NCBI RefSeq assembly: GCF_034190915.1
Contig: NW_026947486.1
Span: 99,356,123-99,420,122 of the forward strand
Length of the DNA stretch: 64,000 bases
Source: Cavia porcellus
Taxonomy: Eukaryota > Chordata > Mammalia > Rodentia > Caviidae
Direction of reading: 5' to 3'
The number at the start of each line of letters is the position of its first letter. The stretch's first letter is position 1. This document shows positions 59,547 to 64,000 of the stretch, piece after piece. The notes below the pieces were generated by a model. It was not told the origin of the DNA. It searched no databases and worked only from the letters and a program-made list of their open reading frames with translations. A program made the translations under genes and the position numbers.

Positions 59547-61036
59547 AGAATTTGGTAACTAGGAGTGCAGTCTTTGCTGTGACTATACCTGACTGTGTTT
59601 TTCAAGAGGCTTTGGGAATGCCTTGGGGGCAAAGTTTGCAAAGGTTCAGACATGTCTCGTGGATGCATAGAGTGGGAGGAGCTTAGGCTATTCTGAAGAG
59701 GAAATTCTGATCACAGGTCAGGAGACCAGAAGGCTGATAGAAAGCCTGATAGTAAAGACCAGGCTTCAGAGGTTTCTGTTGGGAAGAAGGACTGCATTGG
59801 TTGTTGGACTCCCCACAATGTGTGTTATGACTTGGAAGAAAGTTTGTCTGCATTTTGCTCATGCCTAGAGACTTTGCCTGAGACTGAGACAAAGGGCAAT
59901 GGACTGATTAATCTGGAAAAGAAAATTTCAAGGCAGTTGAATGTTGAGGCTGTGGCATGGCTAATGTTTGGGGCTTTTAGCCAGCTTTATGTTGCAAATC
60001 AAGAGCAAAGAGCCCAGCAGGATAATTTACAACTCCATGAATTTGGCCAGAAGGAAATCTCCTGAAAAGCTGTGGGTTATAAAGACAGTTTTGAGACTTT
60101 GATTGCTGAGAAGTAGAGAGGTAAGGAAGATGGCCCTTGGGCATCCAAGGAAGCAGCAGGTTTCCACCCTTTGCAGCATCAAAACTGCAAAAGTGAAAGA
60201 CTTTGCTCAGAGAAGAAAGCTGCACAGCACATGTCCCAGAATGGCAACGGAGGTCAAATGAGGTCCCAGAATGGCAGCAACATAGAGAAGATCTCTTTAC
60301 AATAAGGTTCACAGAACCCAGTGATTGAGACAATTGACCCCTGCAGCCAAGACAGAAAAAAAACTGGCTACTGCTCCAGCTGGCAGCAAAGCTTAGAGGC
60401 ATACACCTGGTGCTGATTTTAGGTACAAGGAAAATGCACAAATTCTGAGGATAAGACAGTTTCCCCCTAGATTGCAAAGGGCCTGCAAGGCCAAAGAGTG
60501 TGCCCCTGAGAGGGCAATTTGTAAAGATATATGGGTGAAGCCAAAGTGCAGTGGAGATCTCACAAATCTGGAAAAGCTAGGAACGTGGATCATCCAAAGA
60601 AAGCTGCAAAAAGCAAGCAGAGAGGGTTTAAGAGAAAAGCTGCAGATGCTAAAGTCTCTGTAAGTGCCATGGGGTTGGAATCATCCAAGCCTTTTGTAGT
60701 TTACAATCAGATTGCTTCAGATGCTGAGTATGGAACTCTAGGACTTAATGGTCATCCTGCTGGATGTTGGACTTGCTTTGTTTCCAATGAATTATATTCC
60801 CCTTTTTGTAACTTTTGGAATGGTAATGTTTATCTTGTGCCTATGCATTTCAGAAACATTTAACCTTGTTTCATTTGTATAGGGGATTATAGTTAAGAGT
60901 TTGCCATACATCTTGCAGTAGACTTGGGATTGGACTTTTCAGCAATGTTGAAACTGTTAGGACATAGCCAACTCTTGGAGATGGACTAAATGTGTTTTGC
61001 ATAAAAGATGTACATGCGTTCTGGGTGCCAGGGGTG
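59547..61036 (+). mobile_element. ERVL/MaLR-class internal region, non-coding
   Basis: It runs from the primer site to a purine tract ('ccaggggtggaatg', 61027-61040). Small ORFs (for example 59820-60065) are relics; no gag, protease or polymerase domain is readable. The stretch from 59570 to 60130 is repeated in reverse orientation at 62150-61575. The part around 60700-61040 follows the MaLR internal 3' layout ('ttgtaacttttggaatgg', 'ttggactttt', 'aggggtggaatg'). Confidence 0.65.
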
Positions 61037-61460
61037 GAATGTCTGTTTTTGTCAGTGGCCCCCAGGCCTCATTCATTTACATTATGCATTTGTGATTGGT
61101 TCCTTGTCTACAGCTTGGATTGGTGGTGTCAGCACTATACCCACATAGGGATGGAGCCAGCATACAATGTAATGGCAGGAGGAAGGTGTGTGTCTCTCTC
61201 TTTTGCTAGTTTTTGTGTTGCTGTTTGAAACCAGGATGAACTGTGGCCTGGCCATGTCACTCTGCCTTGGAGCCAAATGAGTATGGACTGAAACTTCCAA
61301 AAATTGTAAGAAATAAAGCTTTCCTTTCCCAACTTGATGCCACCCTGCTTTGGAGCCAGCAGATTATGGCTCCAAACCTCTACAAACTGTGAGACAAAAT
61401 AAGCCTTTCCTCCTGTAACATCGGGTGTTGGGTATTCTGTCTTTGCAATGAGAAACCAAC
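61037..61460 (+). mobile_element. 3' LTR of the element, with duplicated tail
   Basis: It starts after the purine tract, with 'tcagtggcccccaggcc', 'attggtggtgtcagcac' and 'ggatggagccagca', matching the reverse-oriented LTR at 62501-62163. An AATAAA signal with 'gctttcctttcccaac' ends a first tail near 61334. A second, related tail of about 120 bases follows ('tttggagccagcag', 'aaactgtgagacaaaataag', 'gggtattctgtctttgc'). The terminal CA is missing at the right edge. Confidence 0.65.
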
Positions 61461-61553
61461 TAAGAGTTTAGACCTTGTCTCAAAAAATTTTATTTAAATG
61501 AAGTTCTTGCCAAGATAGCAGACTCCCAAGAAAATGTTGTATACTAAGACAGT

Positions 61554-62501
61554 TGTTTTAGTTACTTTTTACTCACCCCAAGGCCATCTTTTCTTATCTC
61601 TGTTTCCCATCAACAATCAAAATCTCAACTCTGTCTTTACAGTCCACAGCTGTCCTGGAATTTTCCTTCTGGCCAAACTGGCAGCATTGTAAATTATCCT
61701 TCTGGGCTCTTTGTTCTTGATTTGAAACATAGAGCAGGCTGAAAGCCCACAACAATAGCCATGCCACAGCCTCAATGTTTGATTGCTTTTTAATTTCTTT
61801 TTCAAGATTAATCAGTCCATTGCCCTTGGTCTCAGTCTCAGACAAAGTCTCTGGGCAGGAGCAAAATATAGCCATTTCTGCCAAGCCATAACACACATCA
61901 TGTGGAGTCTAACAACCAATGCAGTCCTTCCCATCAGAAACCTTCCAAGCCTGGTCCTTACCAGGAGGCTTTTTATCAACCTTCTTATCTCCTGAGCTCT
62001 GAGCAGAATCTCCTCTACAGAACATCCTAAGGTGCTCCAGGTCTATGCATCCAGGTGCCATGTCTGAACATTTCCAAACTCTGTCCACAAGCCATTTCCA
62101 AAGCCTCTCGAGAAACATGTTCTCACAGCAAACAACCCCATTCCTTGGTACCAAATTCTGTCTTAGTTACTTTTTACTTGTTGCTGAGACAAAATACCTG
62201 AAGCCCAAAGTTGGGAAAGGAAAGGTTTATTTCTTACAGTTTTTGGCGGTTTCAGTCCACACTCAGTTGGCTCCAAGGCAGGCGGGCATGGCTGGGCCAC
62301 AGTTCATGGCGGCTGCAAACAACAAACAGGAACCAGCAAAGAGCAAGACACACCTTCTTCCTGCCACTGCATCATATCCTGGCTCCACCCCTTTGTGGGT
62401 GGAGCACCGACACCATCAATACAAGCCCTAGACAATGAATGAATAACAAATGCACAATTCAAATTCCTGCGGTCTGGGGGCCACAGACATAAACCATGAC
62501 A
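61554..62501 (-). mobile_element. internally deleted ERVL/MaLR element with 5-bp TSD
   Basis: On the minus strand it runs from LTR start TGTCATGGTTTATGTC (62501) through the LTR end ('gtaactaagaca', about 62160). The primer site 'gaatttggtaccaaggaat' follows, then about 560 bases of internal region. Only the last 20-25 bases of a second LTR remain ('gtgagtaaaaagtaactaaaa', ending at 61554). The five bases acagt lie directly on both sides (61549-61553 and 62502-62506), the usual duplication size for ERVL. The 100-codon frame at 61896-61594 is a relic with no recognised retroviral domain. Confidence 0.85.
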
Positions 62502-62506
62502 ACAGT

Positions 62507-62929
62507 CATCTTTGTTTCTGAGCCCTTATCTTTAATCCTAGCTCACCTGCCACTAAAATTTCACCAACTAGGTTTAATTCCCTACATCTACAGGTGACTG
62601 ATTCTTTTTCACAGAGACAAATGATAGCATTTTCTTCTCCAAAGAAACAGTATGTGAATCAGGTAGAACAGGTAAAACTGTTTTGGAAGAAGGAACAAAA
62701 TTTGGGGAAAGTCAGACCCAGACACTCTATATAAGTCAGCACTACTCACGGACTGCAGAGGGAAAAAAACTAGGCCTCACAAGAAGGTGACCCCTCCTAC
62801 AAACCAGTGCCATGCACAGGCCTCTGTAGGAGTTTGCACAGCCAACCCCAAGCCTCACTTAATGAGTCTGCAGCATTCCTGAACTGTGTAGGGGGATTAC
62901 AAGGCCTCATCAGGAAGTGATCCTCTCCT
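62507..62929. other. unassigned sequence
   Basis: Near 62750-62940 two similar phrases occur ('actgcagagggaaaaaaac'/'aggcctcacaagaagg' and 'ctgtgtagggggattac'/'aggcctcatcaggaag'), each followed by 'tgacccctcct' or 'tgatcctctcct'. They suggest an old local duplication of about 130 bases. No gene is seen. Confidence 0.35.
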
Positions 62930-63130
62930 GGGAACCATATTATCTTCATTATTTTGTTAGAATGGGTTTTACTCTCCTTTGTTTTGTTTGATTATAGGCA
63001 TTATAGTAACCACTGTTAATTTCATCAGGTTTTGAAGTTGTATATCTCTTATAGTGGTTTATTTGAAATGGTTTTGTTCTATTTTATTTTATTGTACTTT
63101 TCTTTATCTGTTTTAACAAAAAGTACAGAA
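62930..63130 (+). mobile_element. L1 3' UTR fragment, sense
   Basis: 'tgtttgattataggcatta', 'tagtaaccactgttaat' and the T-rich 'tctattttattttattgtac' resemble the 3' UTR at the start of the window. No poly-A tail is obvious. Confidence 0.5.
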
Positions 63131-64000
63131 AAGAAAGAATAAAGTGTTCCGTGAATGTCAAAAATCACAATTTTGGAGAAAACATCACATGACCTTCCAT
63201 TCTCAAAAATAGCATTTTAGAAAAACTTAAAATATGTATGAAAACACTATGAATATGACATTAGATATTTTCATGTGTAAGCTTTTTTCTCAAGAATAGT
63301 GATTCAAAGAAAGTGAATCAATGGAGAAATTTCAAAATACATTAATATATTTGGAGGTAATATTTACCTCTAAAGGTAAGTTTTTTTGAGCAGGCAAGGG
63401 ATAAAAATATTCAAGGTCTGGAGTTAACCGTGGGTCTGGTATGTCCTCAGAATATTCTAAGGATCACGATGATGGAATAGACTCATCCTGTTAGTAATGT
63501 AGGAAATCACCTTTATTTTGCCACTCATTGTAAACCACTGCTTTACTGTGGGATGCAGTGTTAATCAAAGAATTCAGGAAGAATATCCAGCAGTCAGCTG
63601 GACATGCAGCTGGCTTTCCCAGCTCCTTTGTGTGCATGCCTCTGCCCACCTTCATGGTGAAGACAGGCAATCGTGAACTGCTTGGAGTAAGTGTGGATGA
63701 ATGACCATCCTGTGTCTCAGCCTCCCATTTGCACTAGGGGTGGGGATGAGACCATTTTTCTGTCTAAAATTTTAAGTCAGAAGATGAACCCCAGACAACT
63801 CAGGCTGAGCACGCAATTTGCAACCCCTGATGCCTCCAGGGCACAGACAGAGTCCACAGTTCACACACTGACATTGGCCTGCACATGAGGAGTCTGAGGC
63901 TGCTCTGACCTTGCATTTCTTCAGGTACCACAGTTTAAAGATAACTGAAGGAACATGAGTTTTAAAACAACAATGTAACCTCAAGAATAAACACAAAACT
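63131..64000. other. unassigned sequence to the window end
   Basis: No gene or repeat is recognised. Small opposite-strand ORFs at 63691-63996 overlap each other and have no signature. Confidence 0.4.

Noticed and set aside
59820..60065. Conserved small protein gene, because a similar ORF occurs at 61594-61896
   Set aside because: The two ORFs are alike because both lie in copies of the same ERVL/MaLR-class internal region; neither shows a known retroviral domain.

Overview
This 64 kb window looks like nuclear DNA from a rodent. The supporting signs are B1-type SINEs (7SL-derived, about 140 bp), ID-type SINEs (tRNA-derived, about 70-100 bp) and many L1 fragments. There are also ERVL/MaLR-class LTR elements with a leucine-tRNA-like primer site, old MIR and L2 pieces, and long GT, GAA, CTTT and GATA microsatellites. 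The B1 copies and the L1 3' UTRs do not read like the familiar mouse or rat ones, so a non-murid rodent is my guess (inference only).

The window is gene-poor. Only one coding region is convincing: an uninterrupted 675-codon ORF on the minus strand (30768 to 28741). It has a TATA box and a NF-E2/AP-1-like motif just upstream and an AATAAA signal about 80 bases after its stop. The protein is Ser/Pro-rich, with a predicted helical N-terminal segment, a short imperfect repeat block and a basic C-terminal helix. I do not recognise the family. It is the best candidate for something undescribed.

Layout. 1-15 kb: an L1 3' UTR end, a class-II-like LTR (about 785-1288), MIR fragments, B1 and ID SINEs, a telomere-like repeat near 2.6 kb, a GAA/GA tract growing from a B1 tail, a MaLR LTR (about 11.8-12.1 kb) and a GT/TTCGCG array (13.04-13.19 kb). 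15-28 kb: several sense-strand L1s, one broken by a B1, one by a MaLR LTR and one by a younger antisense L1. 28.6-31 kb: the intronless gene. 31-36 kb: L2 and L1 debris with another nested L1 piece. 37.2-43 kb: an almost full-length dead L1 on the minus strand with ORF2, ORF1 and a repeat-bearing 5' UTR. 43-49.6 kb: L1 pieces, an LTR, SINEs and a stretch of partly coding-looking sequence at 47.6-49 kb. 49.7-55.6 kb: two old L1s in opposite orientation, one carrying a 1.85 kb younger L1 flanked by perfect 15-bp target-site duplications. 55.6-56.7 kb: an unexplained GC-rich block. 59-62.5 kb: two non-coding ERVL/MaLR-class elements in inverted orientation, one an internally deleted copy with a perfect 5-bp target-site duplication. 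The rest is unassigned AT-rich DNA.

No operon, CRISPR array, rRNA or functional tRNA was seen. All family names come from recalled consensus features, not from a database search. SINE, L1 and LTR edges are usually good to about 5-30 bases; exact edges are given where target-site duplications define them.
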